A stretch of DNA of 64,000 nucleotides from the NCBI RefSeq assembly GCF_003384725.1, contig NZ_QNVV01000005.1, forward strand, positions 1-64,000. The letters run 5' to 3'. How positions within the stretch are numbered: the stretch's first letter is position 1; every line of letters begins with the position of its first letter. The position numbers were made by a program, and so were the translations under genes. This DNA is from Chryseobacterium pennipullorum (GTDB taxonomy: Bacteria; Bacteroidota; Bacteroidia; Flavobacteriales; Weeksellaceae). The notes beneath the pieces were generated by a model. It was not told the origin of the DNA. It ran no database searches and saw nothing but the letters and a program-made list of their open reading frames with translations. Positions 24,831 to 35,337 of the stretch are shown piece after piece.

Positions 24831-25826
24831 ATGAAAAAATATATTTTAGGTCTTTTTGCTGTAGTGGTGGTTGCCTCTTGTGTCAGCCAGCAGGAAAGAG
24901 CAATGAAGAGTGCTGATAAAGAGTTTATCCTGAAGGCAGCTAATGAAAACTTCGCGAAGAAAAAGTGGAAAAATGCATTAGCTCTTTATGACAGACTTGC
25001 CAATCTTGTGGCAGGGACAGATGATTTTCCTAATGTAGGCTTCAATACTGCGTATGCCAATTATTACGATAAGAGTTATAAGCTGGCAGGTCATCAGTTT
25101 AAAAATTTCGCAGTTAACTTTCCAAAAGATCCTAGAGCAGAAGAGGCCGCGTATATGTCTGCCCTGTGTTACTATGAAGGATCTATGGATTATAACCTCG
25201 ATCAGTCTAGTACAGAATTGGCGATCAACGAACTTCAGGACTTCCTGAACAACTATCCGAATTCTGAAAGATCAAAAAATATCAGTCAGCTGATTGACGA
25301 ATTGTCTTATAAGCTTGAATTCAAAGCCTATGAAAATGGGAGACAGTATTTCAAAATAGGAGAATACAAAGCAGCCAACATAGCGTTGGAAAATGTACTG
25401 GAAGATTTTCCAAGTACAAAACTTCGTCCGAAAATTTATGACTATATCATGAAGTCACGCTACGAACTGGCTACAAAATCAATTTATGAATTGAAAGCAG
25501 AGCGTATAGAAAGTGCCATCACCTATACAAAACTGGTAGAAAAAGAACTTCCGAATACAGAATATTCCAAAACGGCAGTAGATCTTCGTGCAAAACTGGA
25601 CAAAGAAAAGCAGAACTTTGCGGTCGTTAAAAAACAAACAGAAGCCAGAATTGCAGCTTTAAATGCAAGACAGAAAAAAGAGATCGAAAAGCTTGCTGAA
25701 AGGAGTAAAACAGAACAGCAAATAAAAGATCAGATCAGCAATGAAAAGAAAGCAATGCAGATACAGAGGGACAGTGCAGCACTTAAGACCCCTCCTCCGG
25801 CAGCGACTTTCAAAATTCAAAGATAA
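24831..25826 (+). CDS. bamD: outer-membrane assembly lipoprotein BamD
   Basis: A 331-aa lipoprotein with the signal MKKYILGLFAVVVVASC and acylated Cys17. Tandem TPR-like helices follow (FAKKKWKNALALYDRLANL, AEEAAYMSALCYYEGS, FKIGEYKAANIALENVLEDF), the fold of BamD/YfiO in the barrel-assembly machine. The last 70 residues form a Lys/Glu-rich coiled-coil-like tail that extends beyond the E. coli protein (245 aa). It is the first gene of the block bamD - rpoZ - coaBC - porD-like - recN. Confidence 0.92.
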   Translation: MKKYILGLFAVVVVASCVSQQERAMKSADKEFILKAANENFAKKKWKNALALYDRLANLVAGTDDFPNVGFNTAYANYYDKSYKLAGHQFKNFAVNFPKDPRAEEAAYMSALCYYEGSMDYNLDQSSTELAINELQDFLNNYPNSERSKNISQLIDELSYKLEFKAYENGRQYFKIGEYKAANIALENVLEDFPSTKLRPKIYDYIMKSRYELATKSIYELKAERIESAITYTKLVEKELPNTEYSKTAVDLRAKLDKEKQNFAVVKKQTEARIAALNARQKKEIEKLAERSKTEQQIKDQISNEKKAMQIQRDSAALKTPPPAATFKIQR

Positions 25827-25868
25827 TTCGTAAATTTGCCATCTTAAAATAAAAATAATTTTCTCAAA

Positions 25869-26192
25869 ATGAGTGTAAAAGATACAAAAGCAGAAGTAAA
25901 TACGATTACTTACGATAAAGATAAGATTGAAGATAAAGTAGGTTCAATCTATGAAGCTATTGTTATCATGGGAAAGAGAGCAGAGCAAATCAATGCGGAG
26001 ATCCGTACAGAACTTCACAACAAATTGGATGAGTTTGCCGTTCACAATTCTACATTAGAAGAGGTTTTCGAAAACAGAGAACAGATTGAGATCTCTAAAC
26101 ATTACGAAAAGCTTCCAAAGCCTACATCAATCGCTATTGAAGAGTGGTTGAACGAGGATATCTATTTCAGAAAAACAGAAGACAGAAAGTAA
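25869..26192 (+). CDS. rpoZ: RNA polymerase omega subunit
   Basis: A 107-aa protein of the Bacteroidetes omega type: IYEAIVIMGKRAEQINAEI corresponds to the Rpb6/omega core that clamps the beta-prime C-terminus. It has extensions on both sides compared with the 91-aa E. coli subunit. Spacing after bamD is 42 nt. A very strong terminator follows, so omega ends the first transcription unit of the block. Confidence 0.88.
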   Translation: MSVKDTKAEVNTITYDKDKIEDKVGSIYEAIVIMGKRAEQINAEIRTELHNKLDEFAVHNSTLEEVFENREQIEISKHYEKLPKPTSIAIEEWLNEDIYFRKTEDRK

Positions 26193-26214
26193 TTATCTGT
26201 GCTTTTTATACTAT

Positions 26215-26249
26215 AAGGTCATAAAAGAATTCGGTTCTTTTATGACCTT
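26215..26249 (+). terminator. terminator after rpoZ
   Basis: AAGGTCATAAAAGAA / TTCTTTTATGACCTT, a perfect 15-bp stem with the loop TTCGG, followed by a T-rich stretch. Confidence 0.9.
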
Positions 26250-26315
26250 TGTTGTTTTAAACCCTGATTGTGTGGGAAAAAATAAGTATTTTAGTATTTC
26301 AAAAATTTAAACTAA

Positions 26316-27521
26316 ATGAGTGTTTCCGGTAAAAAGATCCTGATCGCCGTTTCTGGAGGAATTGCAGCCTATAAAATTCATTTTCTCATAAGGGATTTTG
26401 TAAAAAATGGTGCTGAAGTACAGGTAATCATGACGCCTGATGCTGAACATTTTGTGACTAAACTCAGCATATCCACCTTATCTAGAAAGCCTGTGTATTC
26501 AGATTTTTATGGCGACAACGGAACCTGGAACAGCCATGTAGAGATGGCATTATGGGCAGATGTGATGCTTATTGCTCCCTGTACCGCCAATACCCTGTCT
26601 AAAATGGTTCATGGGATGTGTGATAACCTGGTCATTGCGACTTATATGTCGGCAAAATGCCCGGTTTTTATTGCGCCTGCAATGGATTTGGACATGTATG
26701 CACACCCATCCACCAAGAAAAACCTGGAGCGAGCAGAAAGCTTTGGACATACGGTTATTCCGGCGGAAAGCGGCGAACTGGCGAGCGGACTCATCGGGCA
26801 GGGAAGAATGGCAGAGCCGGGAACTGTTTTTGAAGTCATTAACAACTATTTTGAAGGAGAGGGCATTCCAAAAAGTCTTGAAGGGAAAACCGTTTTAATT
26901 ACGGCAGGGCCCACGTATGAAGCCATAGATCCCGTTAGGTTCATCGGAAATCATTCCTCGGGGAAAATGGGATTTTCTTTAGCTGAAGAAGCTTCAAAAA
27001 GAGGAGCAAAAGTGATTCTTATCTCAGGACCCAGCTCACAAACCATTCATGATAAAAATGTGGAACTCCATAAAGTTACTTCGGCCAGGGAGATGCTGGC
27101 AAAAGTTTTTGAATTTTATGAGAAAATTGACATCGGTATTGCCAGTGCTGCGGTAGCAGATTATGCACCCAAAGAGGTCGCTGCAGAGAAGATCAAGAAG
27201 AACGATGAAAATCTGACGATTGAACTTGTTAAAAATCCTGATATCCTGAAAACAATGGGCGAAAAGAAAACGCACCAGTTTCTGGTTGGTTTTGCGCTGG
27301 AAACCCAAAATGAAGAGGAAAATGCAAAAGGGAAGCTGGAAAAGAAAAACCTGGATATGATTGTCCTGAATTCATTGCGGGATGAGGGGGCAGGTTTTAA
27401 AAATGATACCAATAAAATAAAAATATTTACCAAAACGGAAAAGAAAGAATTTGATCTCAAATCAAAGGACGAGGTAGCCGTTGACATTCTCAACTTTGTG
27501 GAGTCTCAGCTTTTAAAATAA
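26316..27521 (+). CDS. coaBC: bifunctional phosphopantothenoylcysteine decarboxylase/synthetase
   Basis: A 401-aa coenzyme A biosynthesis enzyme. The N-terminal flavin-binding CoaC part holds GGIAAYKIHFL, HVEMALWADVMLIAPCTANTLSK (with the FMN-site region) and APAMDLDMY. The C-terminal CoaB part begins near residue 187 with TAGPTYEAIDPVRFIGNHSSGKMG, the hallmark of the ligase. It makes 4'-phosphopantetheine from phosphopantothenate and cysteine in two steps. Positions and length are normal. Confidence 0.95.
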   Translation: MSVSGKKILIAVSGGIAAYKIHFLIRDFVKNGAEVQVIMTPDAEHFVTKLSISTLSRKPVYSDFYGDNGTWNSHVEMALWADVMLIAPCTANTLSKMVHGMCDNLVIATYMSAKCPVFIAPAMDLDMYAHPSTKKNLERAESFGHTVIPAESGELASGLIGQGRMAEPGTVFEVINNYFEGEGIPKSLEGKTVLITAGPTYEAIDPVRFIGNHSSGKMGFSLAEEASKRGAKVILISGPSSQTIHDKNVELHKVTSAREMLAKVFEFYEKIDIGIASAAVADYAPKEVAAEKIKKNDENLTIELVKNPDILKTMGEKKTHQFLVGFALETQNEEENAKGKLEKKNLDMIVLNSLRDEGAGFKNDTNKIKIFTKTEKKEFDLKSKDEVAVDILNFVESQLLK

Positions 27522-27558
27522 TTTTAATAAATTTCCGTTCTCAATTATTAATAAGACA

Positions 27559-28464
27559 ATGAAAAAAATTATAAGTTTATTTTTTCTGTTTTTCATATAT
27601 ACCTTTAGCTTTTCCCAGGAACTTCTGGCTACGGTTCAGGTCAATTCCCAGCAGCTTGGCGGAAGTAACCAGCAGGCGTATAAAGCACTGGAGAAAAGCC
27701 TCAGAGACTTTATCAATAATACAAGCTGGACGGGTAAAAAGCTTCAGAATTTTGAAAAGATCAAATGTGGATTCTCTGTTGTCGTTGCTGAAAGGGACGG
27801 AAACAGATTCAAAGGGTCCATTGTAGTGCAGGCCGTCCGTCCTGTATATAATACGCTCTATGAGTCTCCGCTGATCAATCTTCAGGATCAGAGGTTTAGT
27901 TTTGAATATATTGAAAATGAAAATCTTATTTTTAATGAGAGACAGTTTTCAGGCAAAAACCTTACTGATGTCATCAGCTTTTACATCTATCTCATTCTGG
28001 GTTACGATGCAGACAGTTTCCAGTCTATGGGAGGATCTCAATGGTTTGCCAAAGCACAACAGATTGCACAGAATTCTCAAAACAGAAACTATGACGGCTG
28101 GAATACCATCAATGAACCGAGAAGCCGCACCATATTGATTAATGAAATTCTTAATCCCAACTGGACCCAGTTGCGTTCCTCCATGTACACCTATTACCGG
28201 TCAGGATTGGATAATCTTTTTAATCAGGATCAGACCGCAGCAAAAAAAGTGATCTTTGACGCCCTTATGCAGTTGAAGATGTACGAAAACTCTTTTCAGC
28301 AAGGATTTTTCTTCAACCTTTTTATGGATAATAAAAGCGATGAGATTTTCAATATTTTCAATTCCGGGAATAATGGTGGGATTGTTCTTAATGATCTGAA
28401 ACAGACGATGATCATTTTATCTCCGAAATATATTGATGGTAAATGGAATAAATGGAAATCATAG
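27559..28464 (+). CDS. DUF4835/PorD-like type IX secretion protein
   Basis: A 301-aa secreted protein with the signal MKKIISLFFLFFIYTFSFSQ. The conserved stretch ELLATVQVNSQQLGG at the mature N-terminus and the motif FYIYLILGYDADSF place it in DUF4835, the family of PorD, linked to the type IX secretion system. Its position between coaBC and recN is conserved in many Bacteroidetes. At least three proteins in this window carry T9SS sorting domains, so the system must be active in this organism. The exact role of PorD is not settled. Confidence 0.85.
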   Translation: MKKIISLFFLFFIYTFSFSQELLATVQVNSQQLGGSNQQAYKALEKSLRDFINNTSWTGKKLQNFEKIKCGFSVVVAERDGNRFKGSIVVQAVRPVYNTLYESPLINLQDQRFSFEYIENENLIFNERQFSGKNLTDVISFYIYLILGYDADSFQSMGGSQWFAKAQQIAQNSQNRNYDGWNTINEPRSRTILINEILNPNWTQLRSSMYTYYRSGLDNLFNQDQTAAKKVIFDALMQLKMYENSFQQGFFFNLFMDNKSDEIFNIFNSGNNGGIVLNDLKQTMIILSPKYIDGKWNKWKS

Positions 28465-28482
28465 GCCTTTTTTTTCCAGGTC

Positions 28483-28513
28483 TTGAATCCTGAATTCTAA
28501 AATTTTATATTTG
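28483..28513 (+). promoter_or_regulatory. recN promoter
   Basis: TTG (28483-28485), 20-nt spacer, TATATTTG (28506-28513), a complete match to the Bacteroidetes promoter, 25 nt before the recN start. Confidence 0.7.
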
Positions 28514-28538
28514 CACTACTTAAAGTAACCCGTGATCC

Positions 28539-30194
28539 ATGCTTTCGAGAATTTACATTAAAAACTTTGCCCTGATTGATACCCTGGATGTATCGTTGAA
28601 AAACGGTTTACAGGTCATCACAGGTGAAACCGGAGCTGGAAAGTCTATTATTTTGGGAGCGCTCAGACTTATTCTGGGCGAAAGGGCAGATGTAAAATCC
28701 ATTTCAAAAACCGAGGAAAAAAGTGTTGTTGAAACAGAATTTTCATTGAATAATCAGTTTAAGAAGTTCTTTATTGAAAATGATCTGGATTACGAACTTC
28801 AGACCATTATCAGAAGAGAAATTCTTCCCTCCGGAAAATCAAGAGCATTCATCAATGATGTTCCGGTAACGCTGGATGTTCTTAGAGAACTTTCCTCCAA
28901 ACTGATCGATATACATTCTCAGTTTGAAACGTCCAACCTTTTTACATCGGAATATCAGTTTAAAATCATCGATGGACTGTCTGAGAATAAAAAGACGATT
29001 GAAGACTACCAACAGAACTTTTCAGACTTCCAAAGCCTGAAAATCCACCTTAAAAAACTGAAGACACAGCTCTCAGATGCCAATAAAGAAAGTGATTATA
29101 AAGAGTTCTTACTGAATGAGCTGGAAGAATTAAAACTGGATGACGTAGATTACGAAGAGATCCGGAACCAGCTTTCTATTCAGGAAAATGCGGGGATGAT
29201 TTCTGAAAATGTAGGCCAGATTCTGTCCAGATTCTATCAGGAGGAAATTGGAATCCTCTCTTTCTTTACTGAAGCCAAAAATAAACTGTCGAAGATTGCA
29301 GAAGTTTCCACAGGATTCGCCGAACTTAACGAAAGACTGGAAACCTCATTTGTCGAGCTGAAAGATATGATTTCAGAGCTTGAAAACGAAGCCGAAAAAG
29401 TAGAGATCAATCCTGAAAATCTGATCTACCTTACAGAATTGAACAATAAGATCAATATGCTGTTCCTCAAGCATAATGTTTCAGACCTTACCGAGCTTAT
29501 AGACATCAGAAACCAGCTGGCAGGTGATCAGAAAGGAGCTTCAGAACTGGAAGAGCAAATTGCTGACACCGAAGACAGTATTGCCCAAAAGGAAAAAACA
29601 CTGCAGGCACTTGCTGAAAAGCTCTCAAAAAACAGGAAGAAAAATATTCCGGTATTTATCAGGAAAGCGGAAAGCCTTCTGAAAAAACTGGGTCTTGAAA
29701 AAGCTAAAGTAGATATTGAACTGGTAGATATTCAGGAATTTACTGCGTTTGGTAAAGAGAATATCCAGCTATTATTTCAAGCCAATTCAGGGTTTCCTTT
29801 AAAACCTATCCAGACTGCTATTTCCGGAGGAGAAAGATCCAGAGTGATGCTCGCTGTAAAGAAAATTATAGCGGAAAGTGACGAACTGCCTACGCTTATT
29901 CTGGATGAAATAGATACAGGAGTTTCAGGGAAAGTAGCTGAAGAAATCGGAAATCTCATGCGCGAAATGTCAGAAGACATGCAGCTGATTGTCATTTCTC
30001 ACCTTGCACAGGTAGCGGCCAAAGGAAACGATAATTATAAAGTGGTGAAACAGGATATCTCGGGCAGAACACAATCTACCATTATTCCTTTGAGTAATGA
30101 GGAAAAGCTGAATGAAATTGCCCAGCTGCTTTCAGGCAGTAAAATTACCGAGGCTGCCTTAGCACAGGCCAAAGAGCTTATTGGATCACAATAG
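28539..30194 (+). CDS. recN: DNA repair protein RecN
   Basis: A 551-aa SMC-like ATPase for double-strand break repair. Walker A GETGAGKSIILGAL lies at residues 30-43. A long coiled-coil region covers roughly 150-370, and the C-terminal half carries the ABC signature SGGERSRVMLAVKK, Walker B LPTLILDEIDTGVSG and the D/H loop ISHLAQVA. It has its own promoter, so it can be induced independently of the preceding genes. No LexA-type box was identified. Confidence 0.95.
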   Translation: MLSRIYIKNFALIDTLDVSLKNGLQVITGETGAGKSIILGALRLILGERADVKSISKTEEKSVVETEFSLNNQFKKFFIENDLDYELQTIIRREILPSGKSRAFINDVPVTLDVLRELSSKLIDIHSQFETSNLFTSEYQFKIIDGLSENKKTIEDYQQNFSDFQSLKIHLKKLKTQLSDANKESDYKEFLLNELEELKLDDVDYEEIRNQLSIQENAGMISENVGQILSRFYQEEIGILSFFTEAKNKLSKIAEVSTGFAELNERLETSFVELKDMISELENEAEKVEINPENLIYLTELNNKINMLFLKHNVSDLTELIDIRNQLAGDQKGASELEEQIADTEDSIAQKEKTLQALAEKLSKNRKKNIPVFIRKAESLLKKLGLEKAKVDIELVDIQEFTAFGKENIQLLFQANSGFPLKPIQTAISGGERSRVMLAVKKIIAESDELPTLILDEIDTGVSGKVAEEIGNLMREMSEDMQLIVISHLAQVAAKGNDNYKVVKQDISGRTQSTIIPLSNEEKLNEIAQLLSGSKITEAALAQAKELIGSQ

Positions 30195-30262
30195 AAAGAT
30201 ACTTTCCTTAAAGAGGTGTAACATATTTTACATTATATTTACTAATGTATAAAAACTAAAAT

Positions 30263-31723
30263 ATGTTTCTAAAGTTCCTTAAGCTTGAAATCAAAAGCTT
30301 CTTTCGTGGTACATCTTTAGGGATTAATCTGACCATGAAAATACTCAGATTTTTCGGAATTCTTTACTTCATGGGATGTCTCGTAGGCGGAGCCTTTCTT
30401 GCTTTTTTTTACATACATAAGGAAATGCATCAGGATCCGTTAAAAGTAATTTCAAAATTCATGATTGTTGCCTGGATGATAGACCTGATCATCAAATATC
30501 TTTGGCAGGACATTCCTACACAGAATATTAAGCCATTTCTAACCATGAATATCAGAAAGAATACACTGGTCAATTATATGCTGGCCAAAACCTTTCTTTC
30601 CGTATTTAGCTGGCTGAGTTCTTTATTCTTTATAACATTTTCAATAGTTGCTTTGTTCAACGGATACAGTATTTTGGGAATACTGGGATGGTTTATCGGA
30701 GTAGTTGCATTGCTCTATCTGAATAACTTTATCAATATTTTTTTCAATGGCAAAGAAACTCTGGCTATTGTCATCGGTGTATGTTTTGTGATTATCGGAG
30801 CTTTGGGATACTATCAAGTAGTTCCTGTCCTTTCTTATTCTGAGTCAGTTTTTTTCAGTTTCTACGAAAAACCGTACCTGGCCTTCATCCCTGTCATTTT
30901 GTTCGTGGTATTATGGTGGGTATGCTTCCGTTATCTGCGTCAGGAGTTTTATCTGGATCAGGGTCTCGAAACGAAAAAAGACATCGGGAAAACAGAGAAT
31001 ATTGCTTTCCTCAATCAATACGGCGTTATTGGAACCTTTATCAATAATGATGTTAAAATGCTGAGGCGTAATAAGGTAACCAAAGGAATTTTGTTCGGTA
31101 GTTTTATGTTCCTGTTCTATGGATTGCTGATGTTTACCTCTTCAATCTACAAAACCCCGGCGATGATGATGTTTGTAGGGCTTTTTGTAACAGGAGGGTT
31201 TCAGTTCCTTTTTGGGCAAAGAGTACCGGCTTTCGACAGTTCCTATTATCCATTGATGATGACTCTGAATGTTCCATACAAAGAATATTTAAAAGCAAAA
31301 TGGTGGCTGATGAATATCGTAACGGGGATTTCTATAATAATAGCCCTTTGCTATGCTTATTTTGGCTGGGAGGTGTACATCACATTTTTTGCAGCAGGGT
31401 TATACAATATCGGAGTAAACTCTCAATTTACCCTGTGGTCCGGAGCTTTCAACAAAACACAGATTGATCTTAATTCAAAGGAGAAAAGATTGGGACAGAA
31501 AGGAAGTTTTAATATGATCGCTATGCTTTTATTGATTCCTAAAATGCTTCTTCCCATGGGAGTATTTGCTTTGGCAAAATATTTCACAGGAATTACAGGA
31601 GGAGTGATAAGTATTGCTATCATTGGTGTTATCGGGTTTTTACTAAGAGAGAAGATTTTCGATATCATTGTAAAGCATTATAAAAAAGAAAAATACAGCA
31701 CAATTGATGCCTTTAAAAAATAG
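30263..31723 (+). CDS. DUF5687 family ABC-type permease
   Basis: A 486-aa integral membrane protein with about ten hydrophobic segments. The N-terminus (FLKFLKLEIKSFFRG) and the arrangement of the helices fit DUF5687, the membrane partner of exporter-type ABC ATPases in Bacteroidetes. The ATPase gene follows after 10 nt. The substrate is unknown. Confidence 0.85.
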   Translation: MFLKFLKLEIKSFFRGTSLGINLTMKILRFFGILYFMGCLVGGAFLAFFYIHKEMHQDPLKVISKFMIVAWMIDLIIKYLWQDIPTQNIKPFLTMNIRKNTLVNYMLAKTFLSVFSWLSSLFFITFSIVALFNGYSILGILGWFIGVVALLYLNNFINIFFNGKETLAIVIGVCFVIIGALGYYQVVPVLSYSESVFFSFYEKPYLAFIPVILFVVLWWVCFRYLRQEFYLDQGLETKKDIGKTENIAFLNQYGVIGTFINNDVKMLRRNKVTKGILFGSFMFLFYGLLMFTSSIYKTPAMMMFVGLFVTGGFQFLFGQRVPAFDSSYYPLMMTLNVPYKEYLKAKWWLMNIVTGISIIIALCYAYFGWEVYITFFAAGLYNIGVNSQFTLWSGAFNKTQIDLNSKEKRLGQKGSFNMIAMLLLIPKMLLPMGVFALAKYFTGITGGVISIAIIGVIGFLLREKIFDIIVKHYKKEKYSTIDAFKK

Positions 31724-31733
31724 AGATTAAGCC

Positions 31734-32450
31734 ATGATTACAATACAAAATTTATCCAAAACCTATGGAACAGCAAGTGTTCTTAATATCGAACATCTGA
31801 AAATTCAAAACGGAGAAACATTTGGCCTGGTAGGAAATAACGGGGCAGGAAAAACAACTCTTTTCAGTCTGATGCTGGATTTGATTCAGGCTACAACAGG
31901 CTCTGTAAGCATCGATGGAATCAAAGTCAATGAATCCGAAGTCTGGAAAAATAAAGTGTCAGCCTTTGTAGACGATACTTTTCTTATCGGCTATCTTACT
32001 CCCGAAGAATATTTTTACTTTATTGGAGAATTGAGAGGCCAGAATAAAGCTTCTGTAGATGAGTTTCTAAAGCCTTTTCATGACCTTTTCAACGGCGAGA
32101 TCCTAAAGTCAGGAAAATATATCCGGGACCTTTCAAAAGGAAATCAGAAAAAGGTAGGAATTGTAGGGGCTATTATTGGAAATCCCGAAATTATTATTCT
32201 TGATGAGCCTTTTGCGAACCTTGATCCCTCTACACAGATTAAACTTAAAAACCTGATCAAAGAATTGTCAAAACAGGAAGGTGTAACATTTCTGATATCC
32301 AGCCATGACCTTTCGCACACCACGGAAGTTTGCAACAGAATTGTAGTCGTCAATAAAGGTCTTTTGGTAAAAGATATTCAGACCAATCCGGAAACATTGA
32401 AGGAACTTGAGCAATATTTTGCAGATCAGGTTTCAATTTCGGATATTTAA
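31734..32450 (+). CDS. ABC transporter ATP-binding protein
   Basis: A 238-aa ABC ATPase: Walker A GNNGAGKTT near residue 34, ABC signature LSKGNQKKVGI, Walker B EIIILDEPFANLDP and the H-loop SSHDLSH. It is most similar in layout to multidrug or bacitracin exporter ATPases. It forms a two-gene exporter with the preceding DUF5687 permease (10-nt gap); the DyP peroxidase gene follows after 18 nt and may share the transcript. Confidence 0.92.
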   Translation: MITIQNLSKTYGTASVLNIEHLKIQNGETFGLVGNNGAGKTTLFSLMLDLIQATTGSVSIDGIKVNESEVWKNKVSAFVDDTFLIGYLTPEEYFYFIGELRGQNKASVDEFLKPFHDLFNGEILKSGKYIRDLSKGNQKKVGIVGAIIGNPEIIILDEPFANLDPSTQIKLKNLIKELSKQEGVTFLISSHDLSHTTEVCNRIVVVNKGLLVKDIQTNPETLKELEQYFADQVSISDI

Positions 32451-32468
32451 TACGTTAAAAAAACACGT

Positions 32469-33407
32469 ATGAATACGATAGAATCACAGAATGTAACAGA
32501 CTATCCTAACAGCAATACCATTTTTATGGTTTGGAAGCTTCATGACGACCCGCAACTGAAAAATGTTTTCCAACAGCTCTGTGCCCTGGTTTTAAATCTT
32601 AATAATTCTGTTTTCAACAGATTCCCGGACAGCCGGGCAAGCTGTGTGATGGGAATTGGCCCGGATGCGTGGAAAAAACTGGGACTGCCGATACCAATGC
32701 CAAAAGAGCTGGCTCATTTTGAGGAGATAAAGGGAGTAAAGCATACCGCAGTATCTACCCCTGGAGACTTACACTTTCATTTAAGAGCGGATAACAAAAG
32801 CGTCATTTTTGATATGGCCATTGAAATATCAAAACTGTTGAACGCTGTGGCCGAAAGTGTGTTAGAAGTGCACGGATTTAAATATTGGGATGCGAGGTCG
32901 ATTCTTGGCTTTGTGGATGGAACTGAAAATCCCCATGGTGAAGACCGGGATTATTTTGCAAAAATCGGCGATGAAGATCTCCAGTATAAAGGCGGAAGCT
33001 ATCTCTTCGTGCAGAAATACCTTCACAATATGGACGCCTGGAAAAGCTTGTCTACCGAAGATCAGGAGAAAGTAATCGGCAGATCAAAGGAAAATGATAT
33101 TGAAATGTCCGATGAAGTAAAACCATCGAATTCCCATATTGCTCTGGCCAATATTGAAGGAGAAAACGGTGAAGAGCTGAAAATCGTCAGAGACAATATG
33201 CCTTTTGGCAATCCTTCCACCAATGAATTCGGAACGTATTTTATTGCATATTCGAGCACATTTACCACAACAAAGAGGATGCTCACCAATATGTTTATAG
33301 GAGATCCGCCGGGTAATTATGACAGAATTCTGGATTTCAGCACTGCGGTTACCGGAACCCTTTTCTTTGTTCCGACCAGAAATATGCTGGACGAATTTTC
33401 CGGATAG
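32469..33407 (+). CDS. Dyp-type peroxidase
   Basis: A 312-aa haem peroxidase of the dye-decolourising class. The GxxDG motif appears as GFVDGTENPHG (Asp at residue 150), and the proximal haem ligand is His223 in NSHIALAN. There is no signal peptide or Tat motif, so it acts in the cytoplasm, possibly inside an encapsulin shell, though no encapsulin gene is seen here. It lies 18 nt after an ABC ATPase gene. Confidence 0.92.
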   Translation: MNTIESQNVTDYPNSNTIFMVWKLHDDPQLKNVFQQLCALVLNLNNSVFNRFPDSRASCVMGIGPDAWKKLGLPIPMPKELAHFEEIKGVKHTAVSTPGDLHFHLRADNKSVIFDMAIEISKLLNAVAESVLEVHGFKYWDARSILGFVDGTENPHGEDRDYFAKIGDEDLQYKGGSYLFVQKYLHNMDAWKSLSTEDQEKVIGRSKENDIEMSDEVKPSNSHIALANIEGENGEELKIVRDNMPFGNPSTNEFGTYFIAYSSTFTTTKRMLTNMFIGDPPGNYDRILDFSTAVTGTLFFVPTRNMLDEFSG

Positions 33408-33432
33408 ATGGGCAGGCAGCTCATGTGAAATA

Positions 33433-33460
33433 AAAAAACCTTGGAAATCCCAAGGTTTTT
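33433..33460. terminator. bidirectional terminator
   Basis: AAAAACCTTGG-aaatc-CCAAGGTTTTT between the convergent DyP peroxidase and fumC genes. Confidence 0.85.
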
Positions 33461-33479
33461 GCTATACGGTGTAGTTCAT

Positions 33480-34874
33480 TTACTTCAGACTTCCTACCAT
33501 ATCTTCCGGCTTTACCCATTCATCAAACTGCTCTGCAGTTAAAAAACCGAGGTTAACGGCTTCCTCTTTCAGTGTTGTACCGTTTTTGTGAGCGGTTTTG
33601 GCAATTTTGGCTGCATTCTCGTAGCCGATGTGCGTATTAAGGGCGGTGACAAGCATTAAAGATTTGTCAACAAGTTCTTTGATTCTCTCATGGTTAGGTT
33701 CAATACCTACTGCACAATGGTCATTGAATGAAATACAGGCGTCTGCAATAAGCTGGGCAGACTGTAAAAAATTATACGCCATAACCGGTTTGAAAACATT
33801 CAGCTCATAATTTCCCTGTGTTCCTGCAAAAGAAATGGTGGTGTCGTTTCCGAGAACCTGAGCGCATACCATTGTAAGTGCTTCATTTTGAGTAGGATTT
33901 ACTTTTCCAGGCATAATGGATGATCCGGGTTCGTTTTCAGGAATATAGATTTCTCCGATCCCGGAACGTGGGCCGGAAGCCAACAGTCTGATATCCTGAG
34001 CAATCTTGAATAAAGAAACGGCAAGCTGCTTTAATGCACCGTGAGATTCAACAATAGCATCATGAGCCGCCAGAGCTTCAAACTTATTTTCTGCAGTGAT
34101 GAAAGGAAGGTTTGTAAAGGAAGCAATATATTCTGCTACTTTTACATCATATCCGTTAGGGGTATTCAGTCCGGTTCCTACTGCAGTTCCTCCCAGTGCA
34201 AGCTCGGAAAGGTGAGGTAAGGTATTCTTTAAAGCGCGTAAACCAAATTCGAGCTGTGCTACATAGCCTGAAAACTCCTGTCCCAAAGTAAGGGGAGTGG
34301 CATCCATAAGGTGGGTTCTCCCTATTTTTACGACATCCTTAAATGCTGCCGATTTCTTAGCAAGTGTATCTTTTAATTTTTCAACAGCCGGAATGGTAAC
34401 TTCCACTACTTTTTTATAGGCTGCGATGTGCATAGCCGTTGGGTAAGTATCGTTGGAGGACTGTGATTTATTGACATCATCATTCGGGTGAATTTCAGAC
34501 TTTTCTCCTAAAGTTCCCCCATTATTCACGTGCGCCCTGTTGGAAACCACTTCGTTAACATTCATGTTGGACTGTGTGCCGGACCCTGTCTGCCAGATAA
34601 CCAAAGGAAACTGGTCGTTCAGCTTTCCTTCCAGGATCTCATCACAAACTCTGGCGATCATATCTCTTTTCTCAGCAGGCAGCACGCCCAGATCCGCATT
34701 GGTATAAGCAGCTGCCTTTTTCAGATAAGCAAAAGCTTCAATGATCTCATGCGGCATTGAACCTTCAGGTCCGATTTTAAAATTGTTTCTTGAACGCTCC
34801 GTCTGTGCACCCCAAAGTTTATCTGCAGGTACCTGCACTTCCCCCATGGTGTCTTTTTCTATTCTGTAATTCAT
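33480..34874 (-). CDS. fumC: class II fumarate hydratase
   Basis: A 464-aa iron-independent fumarase of the aspartase/fumarase superfamily. The catalytic Ser lies in the signature [15 protein letters not shown], and the substrate-binding [10 protein letters not shown]-like loop appears as [14 protein letters not shown]. It interconverts fumarate and malate in the TCA cycle and resists oxygen and superoxide. A class I iron-sulfur fumarase is encoded 620 nt away on the other strand, so the cell has both types. Start and length are standard. Confidence 0.95.
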   Translation of the reverse strand: MNYRIEKDTMGEVQVPADKLWGAQTERSRNNFKIGPEGSMPHEIIEAFAYLKKAAAYTNADLGVLPAEKRDMIARVCDEILEGKLNDQFPLVIWQTGSGTQSNMNVNEVVSNRAHVNNGGTLGEKSEIHPNDDVNKSQSSNDTYPTAMHIAAYKKVVEVTIPAVEKLKDTLAKKSAAFKDVVKIGRTHLMDATPLTLGQEFSGYVAQLEFGLRALKNTLPHLSELALGGTAVGTGLNTPNGYDVKVAEYIASFTNLPFITAENKFEALAAHDAIVESHGALKQLAVSLFKIAQDIRLLASGPRSGIGEIYIPENEPGSSIMPGKVNPTQNEALTMVCAQVLGNDTTISFAGTQGNYELNVFKPVMAYNFLQSAQLIADACISFNDHCAVGIEPNHERIKELVDKSLMLVTALNTHIGYENAAKIAKTAHKNGTTLKEEAVNLGFLTAEQFDEWVKPEDMVGSLK

Positions 34875-34875
34875 A

Positions 34876-35337
34876 TTATTTTACTTTACTTGATTTTTCT
34901 TTTGTTAATAAAATATCATTCAAATCCCCAGTATCTACTGATACATCGTCCATTATCCAACACGTGGGACCAACCGATTTTAAATTTAATACCTTATGAT
35001 TCTCATCAGAATTGACAATTGTAATAGTTCCTGTAGAAAAAACACAATTTTCAAAGCGTAATGAGGAAAATTTTGCTTCTTTTATATGGATAACAATTTC
35101 ATTTTTTTCATTTGTTATCACATCTGATTTTTTTATAATGAACTTTTGATTTTGAAAATTAATAATTGAAAATGTAAAAGAGTTTTTTCCATTTTGTACA
35201 ACTTGAAATTTAATCGGGTTGTCTCCGGCTTTTCCTAACCAAGTTCCTGAAAGCTTAGAAATATTATCTAATGTTTTTTGGGCAAAACTAATGTTGTAAA
35301 CAGTAAGTGAGAAAAGTATGGTTAAAATATTTTTCAT
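34876..35337 (-). CDS. small secreted protein between two fumarases
   Basis: A 153-aa protein with a signal peptide ([20 protein letters not shown]). The mature part is beta-rich ([49 protein letters not shown]), reminiscent of small lipocalin-like or DUF-type secreted proteins, but I do not recognise it. It ends 1 nt before fumC begins, so it is probably co-transcribed with it, although a link to fumarase is not obvious. Confidence 0.7.
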   Translation of the reverse strand: MKNILTILFSLTVYNISFAQKTLDNISKLSGTWLGKAGDNPIKFQVVQNGKNSFTFSIINFQNQKFIIKKSDVITNEKNEIVIHIKEAKFSSLRFENCVFSTGTITIVNSDENHKVLNLKSVGPTCWIMDDVSVDTGDLNDILLTKEKSSKVK